This document shows positions 28,100 through 38,542 of a DNA stretch of 64,000 nucleotides, piece after piece. Source of the stretch: Lepidostoma basale (Eukaryota; Arthropoda; Insecta; Trichoptera; Lepidostomatidae); assembly GCA_022606425.2 (NCBI GenBank), contig JAHDVF020000060.1, positions 1,054,001 through 1,118,000 on the forward strand. Direction: 5' to 3'. Position numbers and translations under genes: made by a program. Below the pieces are notes generated by a model. The model was given only the letters and a program-made list of their open reading frames with translations, had not been told where the DNA came from and ran no database searches. The first letter of the stretch is position 1. Every line of letters begins with the position of its first letter.

Positions 28100-28858
28100 A
28101 GTGCGTCTTAATAAATATGATTTAAGAAATCTTAGGGCTGGAGGAAATTATGCAAATTTGGAGTGGTTCTAATAAGTTTGTATAAGTGAATTGTTTTCGT
28201 CAATTTAACTGTTGCCGCACTTTATAATAGTTAATTGTGACACGTAATACGTTTGTACTGCTTTGCTGTTAAAATTATATTAGTTTTATCGTTTTTATAA
28301 AGAATTTTGACAGCTGTAAAAATAAATTTTTCATTTGTTCCAATGACAATTTGAATAATTTCTTCAATATTATTTTTAAGTTCTTGCTGGTTAAGTGCCT
28401 AATTACAGCTAATTTAAAAAACGGTGGATACGTGTAACATAAATTAAATAAACACAAAAGTCCGGATCGTCCATGTCAACATGTGCAACATCGAAAAAAA
28501 CATTATGTGTTATTACATTATGTGCTAAATTAAAAAAAACGGTGAATTCGTGGAACATAAATTAAATAGACAATATGTGCACCATCTTAAAAGATCATTT
28601 TGTGTTAAATTATTTTTATTTTGTTATTTTATTTCATATCATTGTATTTTATATTATTTGTTTTAGATTTATTTTGTGGGTGTTGGACGATCGAAGATGC
28701 CTATTGGTGGCGATGAGGTTCGCAACCCATCACACCGCGTCTCCCGCGGGGCGATAGGAGAAGGATGGAGTGCCGCATCAGTAAAAGTGTGACAGTCCAT
28801 TCTTTCTGCCTACCCTTTCGGGGAGACGGCGTGATGGTTAGTTAGTTAGTTAGTTCTA
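28100..28858 (+). mobile_element. Element B (LINE A-tailed non-autonomous), long copy
   Basis: AT-rich 5' part with two internal copies of ACGGTG(G/A)AT(A/T)CGTG(T/G)AACA about 115 bp apart. Then a GC-richer core (GATGCCTATTGGTGGCGATG, ACACCGCGTCTCCCGCGGGG) and a 3' end from GTGACAGTCCATTCTTTCTG to ACGGCGTGATGGTTAGTTAG, virtually identical to LINE A. No coding capacity. Confidence 0.8.
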
Positions 28859-28864
28859 ATAAGT

Positions 28865-28960
28865 TACTATAATAAGAATTTTGTGAAGTTAAACATAACA
28901 AACATTTATGTTTTGATTTGTACTAATTATTTAATATGGAATTTTATCATCTTTGTTCAA
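28865..28960 (+). mobile_element. H2 terminal half, interrupted
   Basis: TGATTTGTACTAATTATTTA, ATGGAATTTTATC, TTTGTTCAA, then LINE A. It resumes at 29332 with GAAACAATAAATACGAAG. Confidence 0.65.
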
Positions 28961-29322
28961 ACTAACTAACTAACTAACTATCCATCACGCCGTTTCCCCG
29001 AAGGGGTAAGCATAGTGGATGAATCGCCACGTTGTTCTATCCTGGCATAATTCTTGCGCCTCTTCTACATTCACACATCGTGACATGCACGCTTGTTGAT
29101 TGTTCCTGCTTCGAACATGGCCGCCTTTCAGTAATTGATTAATTTGGTCATGCCATGTCTTTCTTGGCCTTCCTCGACTTCTTTTCCCATTCACACTACT
29201 TGTATATATCATTTTAAACATTCTTCCCTCAACCATTCGTTCCATATGTCCAAATCATATTATTGACCCTTTTAAAATTTTATTTATCACGCATTCACCG
29301 CCTTACATTCCTTTCTTATATA
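28961..29322 (-). mobile_element. LINE A inserted in H2, 9-bp target duplication
   Basis: Minus strand MERMVEGRMFKMIYTSSVNG, KRSRGRPRKTWHDQINQLLK, ending YAYPFGETA-stop. Flanked by TTTGTTCAA at 28952-28960 and 29323-29331. Subfamily with YTSSVNGKRSRG, as at 61744-62335. Confidence 0.85.
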
Positions 29323-29349
29323 TTTGTTCAAGAAACAATAAATACGAAG

Positions 29350-29980
29350 TTAGGTAGTTAGCAAAAAATATTGTAAGAATGTAAACGAAACAAGATGATG
29401 ACAAGAAAAACCAATGACATATGAGTCTCATTTTTCATTTTCTCTGCCTGCCCCTCACGTTAAAAGGTGTTATGTATAGCTGGTTACGCTTTTCATATTG
29501 GAAACACAGATTAGTTTTTCATTTCACGTACATTGGTAAGTGCTGGATATAAAATAATTTTACGGTATTTCTAAATAGGGGTCCGATAGTCACTTACGGA
29601 AAAAGGCTGAGAAACTACCCCGGAGGGTGGGGTGGAAACGGGGGTTTGTGCCAGAGAGGGACGGAAAGTGGTGGAAGGAGAGAGAAAAGAAAGGGCGGTT
29701 GACTCTAGGTGGAAAATAATAATATGATAAAAACGGTGACTGTCTGAGAGAAGTATAGGGTGATTTTGATGACAATTTAAACAAAAACGTTTTTTCTTAC
29801 ATTTTTATTTATAAAATTCTTCTTATAAATTTCTTCTTTCTTTTGTTCCTCGCTTTTCGGAGGTTGGACAGCATCCTGGCTATTTTTTCTGTTGATACAG
29901 CAGCATACAATTTTATAACACTGCAACAACATTATTTCTTCGATACTGACATATTAATTTTTGATACCCTATTCTTCTTC
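29350..29980. other. Unassigned stretch
   Basis: 29600-29740 is a GC-rich island (CCCCGGAGGGTGGGGTGG). 29850-29890 (CTCGCTTTTCGGAGGTTGGA) resembles a LINE 3' end on the minus strand but is too short to place. Confidence 0.4.
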
Positions 29981-29984
29981 TTAG

Positions 29985-30637
29985 GATTGGAGCTGGAAAC
30001 AAAGTAAATGGTGCACTCAAAGTCATTACCGCAAATAGAAATATATCGACTGAAGCAAAATATGACAGCGAATAATAGAGTTTTAGTCCCGACCCTTTTG
30101 TATGGAAGTGAAGCTTGGAGTTGGCAGAAGAAGGATGAAAGTATTTATGGATAAATGCCGTAGAAATGAGGTCACTAAGAAGGATGTGCCGAAAAACAAT
30201 GTATGATAGAATATCTAATGATTTATTTATAAACATACAATAGTTACACTGTATTCCCATGAGTAGAAATCTCATTATGGGAGTAGGATGATGAAGTAAG
30301 AAAGAAATGTAAAGCGGATGAATGCGTGATAAATAAAATCAAAAAAGGGTTTGGACATATGATGAGGGAAGAATGGTTAAAAAGATATTTACAAGTAGTG
30401 AGAATGGGAAAAGAAGTTGAGGAAGGCCAAGGAAGACATGGCATGACCAAATTAATCAATTACTGTGTCAATTACAATAATTTGCCATGTTCGAAGTAAG
30501 AACAATCGACGAGCGTGCATGTCACGATGTGTGAATGTAGAAGAGGCACGAGAGTTATGTCATGATAGAACAATGTGGAGATCCATCCTCTCTGCCTACG
30601 AAACGGCGTGATGGTTAGTTAGTTAGTTAGTTTTCTT
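29985..30637 (+). mobile_element. LINE A, long decayed copy
   Basis: From RIGAGNKVNGALKVITANRN through LVPTLLYGSEAWSWQKKDE to the end, with several frameshifts. A ~65-bp insert at about 30222-30290 (containing GAGTAGAAATCTCATTATGG) breaks the NDEVRKKCKADEC block. The C-terminal PFG codons are deleted (SAY joins ETA). TTAG tail. Confidence 0.8.
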
Positions 30638-30639
30638 CT

Positions 30640-30870
30640 TCATCTTCTTTTAATAGATCTGACAATCTGTGACGCATAAATCATGTCTCGTGGGATGATG
30701 GGGTCCATCTGTTCCTTCATCTCTTAGGGAGTCTTCCAGGTGGGCGGTGTCTGGAGGGGATTTCATAAGCGGCTGTATATGCGAGTCTGTCACCATCCAT
30801 TCGGGCTGCATGGTCCCTTCAGTATCTTCTTCTGGATCTGGTCCACCGAACGATATTATCTATTACAATC
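30640..30870 (-). mobile_element. LINE C 3' end
   Basis: Minus strand: DPEEDTEGTMQPEWMVTDSH-type and RPPKRWRDGWTPSSHET coding relics, close to 50221-50664. Confidence 0.7.
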
Positions 30871-30984
30871 CATTTAATCACATTGTTCTAGAGAGAAAAG
30901 ATTAGTTCAATCAATAATACCTACAGCTAACAACGTTTAAAAATGCATATTTTAACAATACTAACTCTGCCAAATTAGCTAAAT

Positions 30985-31050
30985 AACTATCACACCGTTT
31001 TCTCATAGGGCTGGGGATATATGATAGACAGCCACGCTGTTCTATATAAA
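30985..31050 (-). mobile_element. LINE A scrap
   Basis: 3'-end codons and ACGGTGTGATAG only. Confidence 0.5.
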
Positions 31051-31064
31051 ATATAAAATTATTT

Positions 31065-31312
31065 ATGTGGATGATTTGTGCGATGGAGAAGACTAAGAAG
31101 ACTGAGATATCGTTACTTCAGATAGATCATGTGAAGAGTGCGTGTTCTGAAAGAGTGATAGCGAAACGGCAAATATTTTACCAACGAGTAATCGACCTCC
31201 AGGAAGACCACCCAAATGATGGCCAGGCCGCTGGACACCTACATCCCAGGAACAGGCTCCGAGAACTAACAGGAGACAGTCCGAAAGAAAACAGAAGAAG
31301 ATGAAGATATTT
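31065..31312 (+). mobile_element. LINE C 3' end
   Basis: One frame reads NILPTSNRPPGRPPK, stop, WPGRWTPTSQEQAPRTN, parallel to the copy at 5105-5345. Ends AGAAGAAGATGAAG. Confidence 0.65.
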
Positions 31313-31467
31313 TTTTAAAATTTGAAATATTTTTGTAAAATACTGAATTATTTTTTTAAACAACACATACCTATACTTTTTATTGAAACTTCGAATGTTT
31401 TTTTTCTTCATCTTCAAAAATTTGTTTCTCTAAATTGAAGCGATTTTCTATTTATTTAAAATATTGA

Positions 31468-31690
31468 AAAAATATGGTGTTCTTGTACCAACCCTTATGT
31501 ATGGAAGCAAAGCATGGATCTGGCAAAAGAAGGATGAAAATATAATAAATACAGTAGATATCAGATCTCTGAGACGAATGTGTAGAAAAACTGTATATGA
31601 TAGAGTTCCGAATGAAAATATAAGAAGTGAATGCGGTGCGAATGAAAGTGTTATGAACACAATAATTAAAGGAACATGAAGATGGTTTGA
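31468..31690 (+). mobile_element. LINE A fragment
   Basis: YGVLVPTLMYGSKAWIWQKK, DIRSLRRMCRKTVYDRVPNE, IRSECGANESVMN, then a stop at GT-stop. Followed directly by H1. Confidence 0.8.
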
Positions 31691-31885
31691 ACTTCAAAAT
31701 TATATCAATAAAATTATTCAAATTGGCATAGAAACAAATACACATTAAGGTTCGAAAATTTGACATTTGATTTATTATTGTAACACCTGATGATGTCAAC
31801 ATAGGTTGACAAAACAGCTGTCACGTAAAATAAAATAAATTGTGATACATAAAACAAAGTTAATTAATTTAACAGTTTCAAATAT
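31691..31885 (+). mobile_element. H1 unit
   Basis: ACAAATACACATTAAGG, TTTGACATTTGATTTATTATTG, core at 31787-31822, AAAATAAATTGTGATAC, AACAAAGTTAATTAATTTAAC. Single unit without the inverted arm. Confidence 0.7.
31787..31822 (+). ncRNA. Hammerhead-like core of H1
   Basis: CTGATGA, TGTCAAC paired with GTTGACA (7 bp), AAAC, AGCT, GTC, ACG. Here the extra T pairs with the A that replaces the G of GAAAC. The helix is longer but the G12 equivalent is lost. Confidence 0.4.
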
Positions 31886-31889
31886 TGAA

Positions 31890-31995
31890 TCATTCACACA
31901 TAAAAAAATAATAAAACTTTTAGAAAACAGACCTTTTTATTCGGATTAATTATTTAATTTGGAATTTTACTTCATTGTTCAAGAAACAATCAAAA
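31890..31995 (+). mobile_element. H2 terminal fragment
   Basis: CTTTTTATTCGGATTAATTA, GGAATTTTACTTCATTG, TTCAAGAAACAATC. Confidence 0.55.
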
Positions 31996-31999
31996 TATA

Positions 32000-32338
32000 A
32001 ACACAGTAACCAAAAATAACTTCTCTTATCTCAGATTTTATTATCATGCAAAAATACGCTATTGAAAATATTGAAAATTTTGTTATCAAGGATCTGTTCT
32101 GCAAACAAAGGACATCAAGAGCATCTCTTTTGAAAGGATTGGTTCCCCCGCGGCTTCCATCAGCCACCCCCTACCCCCTCCAGGCCGACACGATTTAGAA
32201 TTTCAACCCTTACCTCCGATTGTCATCACGCCTTTCTTCTTTTTATACCTCCCTAATCGATAACGCGCGGTTGTTTATACTAAAGTATAATTTTATACTT
32301 TTAATAACATTGACATTAATAATAAATTATTTAATATT
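32000..32338. other. Low-copy stretch with GC-rich island
   Basis: 32140-32190 contains CCCCCGCGGC and CACCCCCTACCCCCTCC. No family match. Confidence 0.4.
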
Positions 32339-32341
32339 TTA

Positions 32342-32662
32342 AACTAACTAACCATCACGCCGTCCTGCCGAGGGGGTAGGCAGATAGAATGAACTACCAC
32401 ACTTTTATATCCTGACATACTTTTCTCGATCCTTCAACATTCACACACCGTGTCATGCACCCACATCAATTTCTCCGACTCCTTACGTCTCCCCCTAACT
32501 TAAAAGTTGGCTAGACTTTTAACATTTCATCGTGCAACGTTTTCCTGGTTCTTTCTCTACTCTTATTCCATTTACATCGTTAAAATATAATTTCTTTACG
32601 TTTTCATAACACATTCATTCGTATTGAATTCACTTCTGATAATTGCATACACGCTATCATAT
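32342..32662 (-). mobile_element. LINE A 3' end, divergent
   Basis: Minus strand with frameshifts from CVYAIIRSEFNT to the TTAG tail. Contains an insertion at 32490-32515. Abuts J at its truncated 5' end, head to head. Confidence 0.75.
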
Positions 32663-32950
32663 TGTTTTACCTCCCAATAGAACCAACCTGCCAATGGTTA
32701 TGCCGGTAGGTAGAGCGATATATTTGCTAATTGGTGTCATCTCGGAGGTCGACGTATTTTGTGACAGTGTAGTTAACCTGACGAAGGCACTATTTTTTTA
32801 TTGTTATAATCGTGGGTTCATTATATTATTTCATTAAGTATTATATACTTACTATTGTACTCAATTTTTTTATTAATAATATTGTGTATCATAGATGTTT
32901 TTGAATGTAGCTCCGTGATGTTTTGATATGTTTAAATAAATAAATGATTT
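32663..32950 (+). mobile_element. LINE J 3' end
   Basis: LPPNRTNLPMVMPVGRAIYL, LIGVISEVDVF, then UTR to a TTTAAATAAATAAATG tail. Confidence 0.75.
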
Positions 32951-33039
32951 AAAATAAATCACTAACATGTGTATCGCATTTCACTTTTATTTTCTTGTTT
33001 ACAACAGGTCGTATAAACCCAATTACTGTATACAATTTA

Positions 33040-33660
33040 TTTTAGCTATTATATTGAATCGTCTATAACAAAAGAAAACGAAGATCACAAGAAAATCGAA
33101 AGAAGAATCACAATTGGTAACAAAACATTCTTCTCTCTACTACCAGCGCTCAAATCAAGAAACGTACACTCGAAAACCATAATCACCCTGTATAAAACAA
33201 TCATCCGAACAGTAGTGACCTATGGATGTGAGGCGTGGACAATGACAGCGAAATCCGCAGAGCGACTGGATACTTTTGAGAGAAGGGTGCTGCGCAGAAT
33301 TCTGGGACCTTTGAATGACGGTGAAGGCTGGAGAGTGCGGCATAATGACGAGCTGTACCATATTTACAAAGCTTCCAATCTCTCCACACAGGTCAGACTG
33401 AACAGACTGAGATGGGCCGGTCACGTGCAGAGGATGCCGTCATCGCGAACCCCTAAAAGATTGCTGGAGTGGCACCCAGGTGGTAGAAGACCAATTGGAC
33501 GACCAAGGCTGTGATGGGGGGATGAAGTTGGGAGAGATGGAGCAAGATTGTTAAGAGTGTCAGATTGGAGGGTCGAAGCGGAGGACAGGAGGAGTTGGAG
33601 GCGAATAATACTGGAGGCTAAGGCTCGATATGGGCTGTAGGGCCATCGAAGAAGAAGAAG
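33040..33660 (+). mobile_element. LINE M C-terminus
   Basis: TIGNKTFFSLLPALKSRNVH then YKTIIRTVVTYGCEAWTMTA, RLDTFERRVLRRILGP, LNRLRWAGHVQRMPSSRTPK, GRRPIGRPRL, then a premature stop where the copy at 51671-52236 has RWEEVGRDG. It ends ARYGL-stop with an AAGAAGAAG tail. Confidence 0.85.
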
Positions 33661-33679
33661 AAAAAGAATATTGAATCTC

Positions 33680-33845
33680 GCCATTGTATTGCCAATAGGT
33701 AGCTAAACTATCGCCATTTTAATGTCACGTGAATTCTACACCAGACCAAGACAGTGTGAAAATCACACTGCCATTGCCGGGAATCGAACCCGGGACCTTC
33801 TGTATGGAAGTCAGAGCTCTTACCACTCTGCCACGAAGGTCGACT
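33680..33845 (-). mobile_element. tRNA-derived SINE, tailless
   Basis: Minus strand: GACCTTCGTGGCAGAGTGGT (good box A), AGAGCTCTGACTTCCATAC, GGTCCCGGGTTCGATTCCC (box B), then body to GGCTACCTATTGG. The AAT-tailed 3' part is missing. Confidence 0.85.
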
Positions 33846-33849
33846 AGGT

Positions 33850-33970
33850 TCTTTTCCATTTATTCTTCTTTCATCCTTCACTTGCCAGTTCCATGATTTT
33901 CATCCATATATAAGGGTCTGTACAAAAATACCAATGTGCACTGTAATTTAGCTATTTTAGATAGACTTGT
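33850..33970 (-). mobile_element. LINE A fragment
   Basis: Minus strand VHIGIFVQTLIYG.K.WNWQV and KDERRIN. Adjacent to the SINE head. Confidence 0.7.
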
Positions 33971-33974
33971 TTTA

Positions 33975-34420
33975 AAAGAAATATGTATTAAAAGTGTGTT
34001 TTTACATTTTGTATGTGTCTGTTATGAATGTAAAAACGTATATAATGTCGTAAAAGTATGTATTAAGTTGAATGTATATAATTATCCAGCCACCCTGTGT
34101 AAGATGGGGTGATATCGGAAGGTTTAAGGGTGTTCTTTAGTTTTATGTTCGGCGTGGTCGGTCGGGTGGCATTGTCGGGCAGCTACGGGGCGCCCCACCC
34201 CCAGCGCGGCGTGGGGGTGGGCGGGGTGAAAGAAGAAGAAAAAGAAGAAACGAGAGGAAAGGAGAAAGGAATAGAAGGGGACGACAGCTTAAGAAATAAT
34301 GGATTCCGATTTTACTCGCTCAGAAATGGAAGATTATGAAGGAGTAGATAAACGTTTTTTTGAGTCCATTTGCAAGAAATATTTAATGATTTTTAATTAT
34401 ACTATTTGTGATTAAAACTT
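33975..34420. other. Low-copy stretch with GC-rich island
   Basis: 34140-34230 is strongly GC-rich (GGCGTGGTCGGTCGGGTGGC, CAGCGCGGCGTGGGGGTGGG). The 76-codon frame over it shows no domain. Confidence 0.45.
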
Positions 34421-34424
34421 CCCG

Positions 34425-34838
34425 CATATTCTTTTTATGAAAACGTTGTATGATAGAATACCGAACGATGAAATAAGAAAAAAATTAAGGCAGATGATTG
34501 CATCATGGATAAAAATAAAAAATGATCCCTGAGATGGTTTTGACTTATGGAACGAATGGATGAGAGTAGAATGGTTAAAACGTTGTACACAAGCAGCGTG
34601 AGTGGAAAAAGAAGCCGAGGCTGTACACAAACAGCGTGAGTGGAAAAAGAAAACATGGCATGACCAAATTAATCAATTACTAAAAGGCGGCCACATTCGA
34701 TGTCGGAATAATCGACGTGCATGCATGGTACGATGTATTAATGTATAGGAAGCCCGAGAGGTACACCAGGACAGGGCATTGTGGCGATCCATCCTCTCTG
34801 CCTATCCCTCCGGGGAAATGGCGTGATGGTTAGTTATT
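34425..34838 (+). mobile_element. LINE A 3' end
   Basis: From KTLYDRIPNDEIRKK through YTSSVSGKRS, with a 30-bp local duplication of the ACA.GCGTGAGTGGAAAAAG segment at 34589 and 34625. Then INQLLKGGHIRCRNNRRACM and SAYPSGEMA-stop, TTAGTTATTTAG tail. The GRPRKTW codons are lost in the duplication. Confidence 0.8.
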
Positions 34839-34914
34839 TAGTCATTAAAATGTCAAGAAAAAAATATTGTATTACTCACACATATTAATAAAATAATTTT
34901 TATTCGTCGTGTCC

Positions 34915-35142
34915 ATATTATTATTATTATTTTGTTGAATCGCTCTTTACATCATTACAGCGCGAGCCAAATCGATGTAAAGGGTACATAGCTTTATTCT
35001 CCTGACATGTGATAGGAAGCTAATCTGTTGCCATTTTGTTGTCAGGTGAATTCTACACCAGACTGAGGACGGTGTGACAATCACACTGCCATCGCCGGGA
35101 ATCGAACCCGGGACCTTCGGTGTGGCAGTCATAGCACATGCC
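34915..35142 (-). mobile_element. tRNA-derived SINE, near full length
   Basis: (ATT)n at 34917-34931 marks the 3' end. TTGAATCGCTCTTTACATC begins the LINE-like tail. The body has CAGTGTGATTGTCACACCG and box B at 35092-35105. The head decays after TATGACTGCCACACC. Confidence 0.85.
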
Positions 35143-35149
35143 GTATAGA

Positions 35150-35450
35150 CTTATCGTAATTGAATGATGTGAGATGTTATTAGTGCCGCATTTTCCTTGG
35201 TCATCTTTTATTTCTCGTTTTGCTTACATACTCTTTTCATATCATTCAATCATCATTATAAATATCTCCTCTTTCTCTTTCCCATTTCCCATCATCTGGG
35301 GTCGGTCCTCCTCGTACGAAAACGCCAAACTTTCCTATTTTCACTCATTTCCACTGTCAGGTTCTCGCGTTGGAGCTCCTTTTCCATCATAATAAATATC
35401 ATTTTCATATTTTCATCTGTAACAAAACAATTATAATGATAATTAAAATT
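35150..35450. other. Unassigned stretch
   Basis: 35195-35260 has TTCCTTGGTCATCTTTTATT and TTTCTCGTTTTGCTTACATA, a decayed minus-strand LINE A trace. Nothing else recognised. Confidence 0.35.
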
Positions 35451-35454
35451 ATTT

Positions 35455-35695
35455 TATATCATTGTATTTTATATACTCGTATTTTTTTAGATTTATTTTG
35501 TGGATGTTGGACGATCGAAGTGTGCGCGGGAGATGCCTATTGGTGGCGATGAGGTTCGTAACCCATCACACCGCGTCTCCCGCGGGGCGAAAAGAGAAGG
35601 ATGAAGTGCCACATCAGTAAAAGTGTGACAGTTCATTCTTTCTGCCTACCCTTTCGGGGAGACGGCGTGATGGTTAGTTAGTTACTTAGTTATTA
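35455..35695 (+). mobile_element. Element B, 3' half
   Basis: GTGGATGTTGGACGATCGAA, GTGCGCGGGAGATGCC, CGCGTCTCCCGCGGGGCG, then the LINE A-like end and TTAG tail. Confidence 0.8.
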
Positions 35696-35734
35696 AAATT
35701 ATATTGTCTAGTGAATCACACACATTTTATTACT

Positions 35735-35795
35735 ATTTTTCTGGTCCTGACCGGTTTCGGCAGGACACCTACATTAATGAGCTTTCCATGTTTTG
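35735..35795 (-). ncRNA. H6 hammerhead-like core
   Basis: Minus strand: AATGTAGGTGTCCTGCC, GAAAC, CG, GTC, AGGACC. The self-complementary ACCGGT before C is intact. The CTGANGA box is not. Confidence 0.3.
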
Positions 35796-35829
35796 ATTTT
35801 TTTTATAAAAAATATGGAAGCATTATCAT

Positions 35830-36285
35830 TAAAAACTTCTAAACTTGGCGAAAAAATAAATTTTAATGTGTAAAAAATAGTGTTTTAATTAATAAAATAT
35901 CTTTTATAATGGAATTCTTCAGTGTTAAGATTGTCAAAAAATTAAACTTATTTGTAGGTTTTTGTATTATTTTTTGCACGCAGACAATGTGTTAGCTACC
36001 AAGCGCCACAGCGTAATGCGAGTACAATACATTGCATTATACTTGTTCACGTACAGTTTGACTCATAAATAACCGAACACAAGAATTGTAAACACAAAAT
36101 GAGTCGTTAAATCGCACACAAAGAATGAAGATATACTATGCGTAGTAAAGTAGGGTAATATGGGGCAAAATGAGTATGGGGCAGGACGGGTGTGGGTAAT
36201 ACAGGACACACATTGCATAAATTACGTGGCGGATATGCCACAATTCAATATAAAATCACAGTCTAAAAATATTTACCATTTTATA
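35830..36285. other. Unassigned stretch
   Basis: No repeat or gene recognised on either strand. Confidence 0.45.
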
Positions 36286-36289
36286 TTAT

Positions 36290-36668
36290 AGCCCCCGAGA
36301 AACTACGAGTGACCCAAAGAGCTGTGGAAATGGCCATGTTAGGAATAAGCCTAACAGACTGAGTCAGAAACGAAACGGCAAGAGAAAAATAAAGGTCACT
36401 GACATCATCCACCGGGTGACGACTCTAAAATGGCAGGTCACGTAGCCAGAAGCTCAGACGACAAATGGTCAAGAAGACTGCTGACTTGCAGACCGTGGAC
36501 AGCAAAGAGAAGTACAGGGCGACCGCAACTACGGTGGAAGGATGATCTGAACAGACATGTCGGAATAACTGGATGCAGTTTGCACAAGACAGAGTGACAT
36601 GGAAGCGAATGGAGGAGGCCTTTGTCCAGAAGTGGACGGGAATAGGCTGAGGAAGAAGAAGAAGAATA
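36290..36668 (+). mobile_element. LINE D (RTE-like) 3' end
   Basis: EKLRVTQRAVEMAMLGISLT, DRVRNETAR, VTDIIHRVTTLKWQ.. GHVARSSDDKWSRRLLTCRP, STGRPQLRWKDDLNRHVGIT, SLHKTE, WKRMEEAFVQKWTGIG-stop. AAGAAGAAGAAG tail. Only small frameshifts. Confidence 0.85.
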
Positions 36669-36704
36669 ATATAATAATAATCGATGATATAATAATTGAT
36701 GACC

Positions 36705-37375
36705 ATCATGGATGAGTTGCAAGTACTGTCTGTTAATCGAGAAGGTACAGAAAAAATCTTACGATTTCTATACCTTAAAAAGAACGGTTACTATCCCTGG
36801 CTGTACCCAACTGATTTCTTGCTGGGTATGCTGGACTACCAATCATTGGAAATTAGACGAACCATCCACCTGGGTGTTCACTTTTTTCAACTGATTCGTG
36901 GTCGAATACATAACTCTGATATTTTGAATGACTTGACTTTGTTTGTCCCCGACAATTATCTGCGACAAACGCAACATAGATTATTTCACCTGCCACTATG
37001 TAGAACCAATCTACCTAAGGTAATGCCCGTGGGCAGGGCAATAATACTAATAAACCGCATCTCTTCGGATGTGGACATTTTTCACGATAGTGAGGCTACC
37101 CTCAGAAAGCATCTATCTCTTATGTATTAAATTACTATTTGCTTCTCTACTTATTGTACAAAAATGTTAATCTTTACCAAACTGTTCTCGAATATTTTTT
37201 TTTTAATTGTCTTCTGTTTTTCTTTTTTCTGACTTACTCTCATTTGTTTTCTTGTTATATTATTTGTAAATATGTTTTTTTAAATTGTTAATTTTATTTT
37301 AGTGATTATAAACGATTTGGATGTGTTATTCTGTAATGTTTATAATTTTTTGAATAAATTGAAATTGAAATTGAA
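36705..37375 (+). mobile_element. LINE J, TTGAAA-tailed subfamily
   Basis: ~140-codon frame: VLSVNREGTEKILRFLYLKK, GYYPWLYPTDFLLGMLDYQS, LEIRRTIHLGVHFFQLIRGR, FVPDNYLRQTQHRLFHLPLC, RTNLPKVMPVGRAIILINRI, ending SLMY-stop at ~37130. The 3'UTR ends (TTGAAA)n at 37350-37375. Confidence 0.85.
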
Positions 37376-37525
37376 ATCACTGCCAGACCGAAGGTCCCGA
37401 GTTTGATTCTCGATGATGGCAGTATGATTGTCACAATTTATTTGATGTGGTGTGGGATTCACGTGAAATATGGCGATGGGTCGGAAACCTATCGCATGTC
37501 ATGAGAATCGATATGATACCTATTC
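37376..37525 (+). mobile_element. tRNA-derived SINE, head and body
   Basis: CACTGCCAGACCGAAGGTC, weak box B (GAGTTTGATTCTC), CAGTATGATTGTCACAA, GTGGGATTCACGTGA, CATGTCATGAGAAT. It follows the J tail directly. Confidence 0.75.
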
Positions 37526-37604
37526 CATTTATCCCTATTTGTATTCCTATTGTAGTTGCACGAGCTACATTTAATTAAATAAGAACATCCTTTTGCAATA
37601 ATAA

Positions 37605-37921
37605 TTAACTGGCAAAAGAAGGATGAAAGTAGAATAAATACAGCAGAAATGAGATCTCTAAGACCAATGTGTGGATACTCTGTGTATGATAGAGTGTCGA
37701 ATGAAAATATATGAAGTGAATGCGGTGCCAATGGTGGTATGAACAAAATAATGAAAGGATCATTAAGATGGTTTGAACATATGGAAAGAATGAATTAAAT
37801 TATATCAACCAGAAATAGAGGAAGACCGAGGAAAACGTGGCACGATCAAATAAATCAAATATTGAATGTCGGCCATGTGAGGAGTCAGAGAAATCGACGT
37901 GCGTGCATGACACTATGTATG
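37605..37921 (+). mobile_element. LINE A, 5' part of interrupted copy
   Basis: WQKKDESRINTAEMRSLRPM, CGYSVYDRVSNENI-stop, GRPRKTWHDQINQILNVGHV, RACMTLCM. A ~35-bp deletion removes MVKK.YVND. It stops at ATGTATG and resumes at 38543. Confidence 0.85.
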
Positions 37922-38542
37922 TTGTGTGTAAGCGCTGGTTCGCAGTAACTTGGAGTACTGCTCTATCATTTGGGACCCCAGAGAAAGAACAGTCATCTTG
38001 GAGCTGGAAAGGATCCAGAAACGATTTTTAAGGTACTTATACCTCAGGGAGTATAACTGTTATCCTTTTATGTACCCCTCACTGTTTCTCTCAGGAGTGT
38101 TGGGTTTCAACACTCTTGAAGCTCGTCGAATGATCTTTCTGGAAAGGCATTTTTTTAAGCTATTATCCGGAGGTGTTTTCAATCCAGGAGTGCTGAGAGA
38201 GCTAAACCTGTACGTTCCCCATAGTTATAGCAGAGCAAGGGGGCATATATTATTTTATGCCCCAAATTGCCGCACAGAGGCCCTTCGAAGTTCTCCTGTA
38301 TTGAAGGCGATTCGTCTCTTAAATGAGGTTGCAGAAGAGATAGACCTCTTTGGATGCAATTATGGCGAATTCGTAAATGCCCTTATGATAAAGGCAGCAA
38401 GCAGATAACTGGATTTTCCTATTCATAAGGTTCTATGTATATTTCCTTTGATATTCTTTTTTTTCACCCTTTACATCGATTTGGCTTGCGCTGTAATGAT
38501 GTAAGGAGTTTTTTCAACAAAATAATAATAATAATAATAATA
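37922..38542 (+). mobile_element. LINE J-type insertion carrying the SINE tail
   Basis: Bounded on both sides by one LINE A copy, so a single insertion of ~620 bp. Coding: MEYCSIIWDPRERTVILELE, RIQKRFLRYLYLREYNCYPF, LFLSGVLGFNTLEARRMIFL, NLYVPHSYSRARGHILFYAP, VLKAIRLLNEVAEEIDLF, stop at ~38408. Its 3' end at 38466-38542 (CCCTTTACATCGATTTGGC, GCTGTAATGATGTAAGGAG, CAACAAAATAATAAT) equals the SINE 3' end. This identifies it as the probable partner LINE. Confidence 0.85.

Noticed and set aside
31787..31822. H1 hairpin as a bacterial-style attenuator or as a plain chance stem-loop
   Set aside because: The same ordered blocks recur in several H1 copies and in H2-H4, which chance stem-loops would not do.
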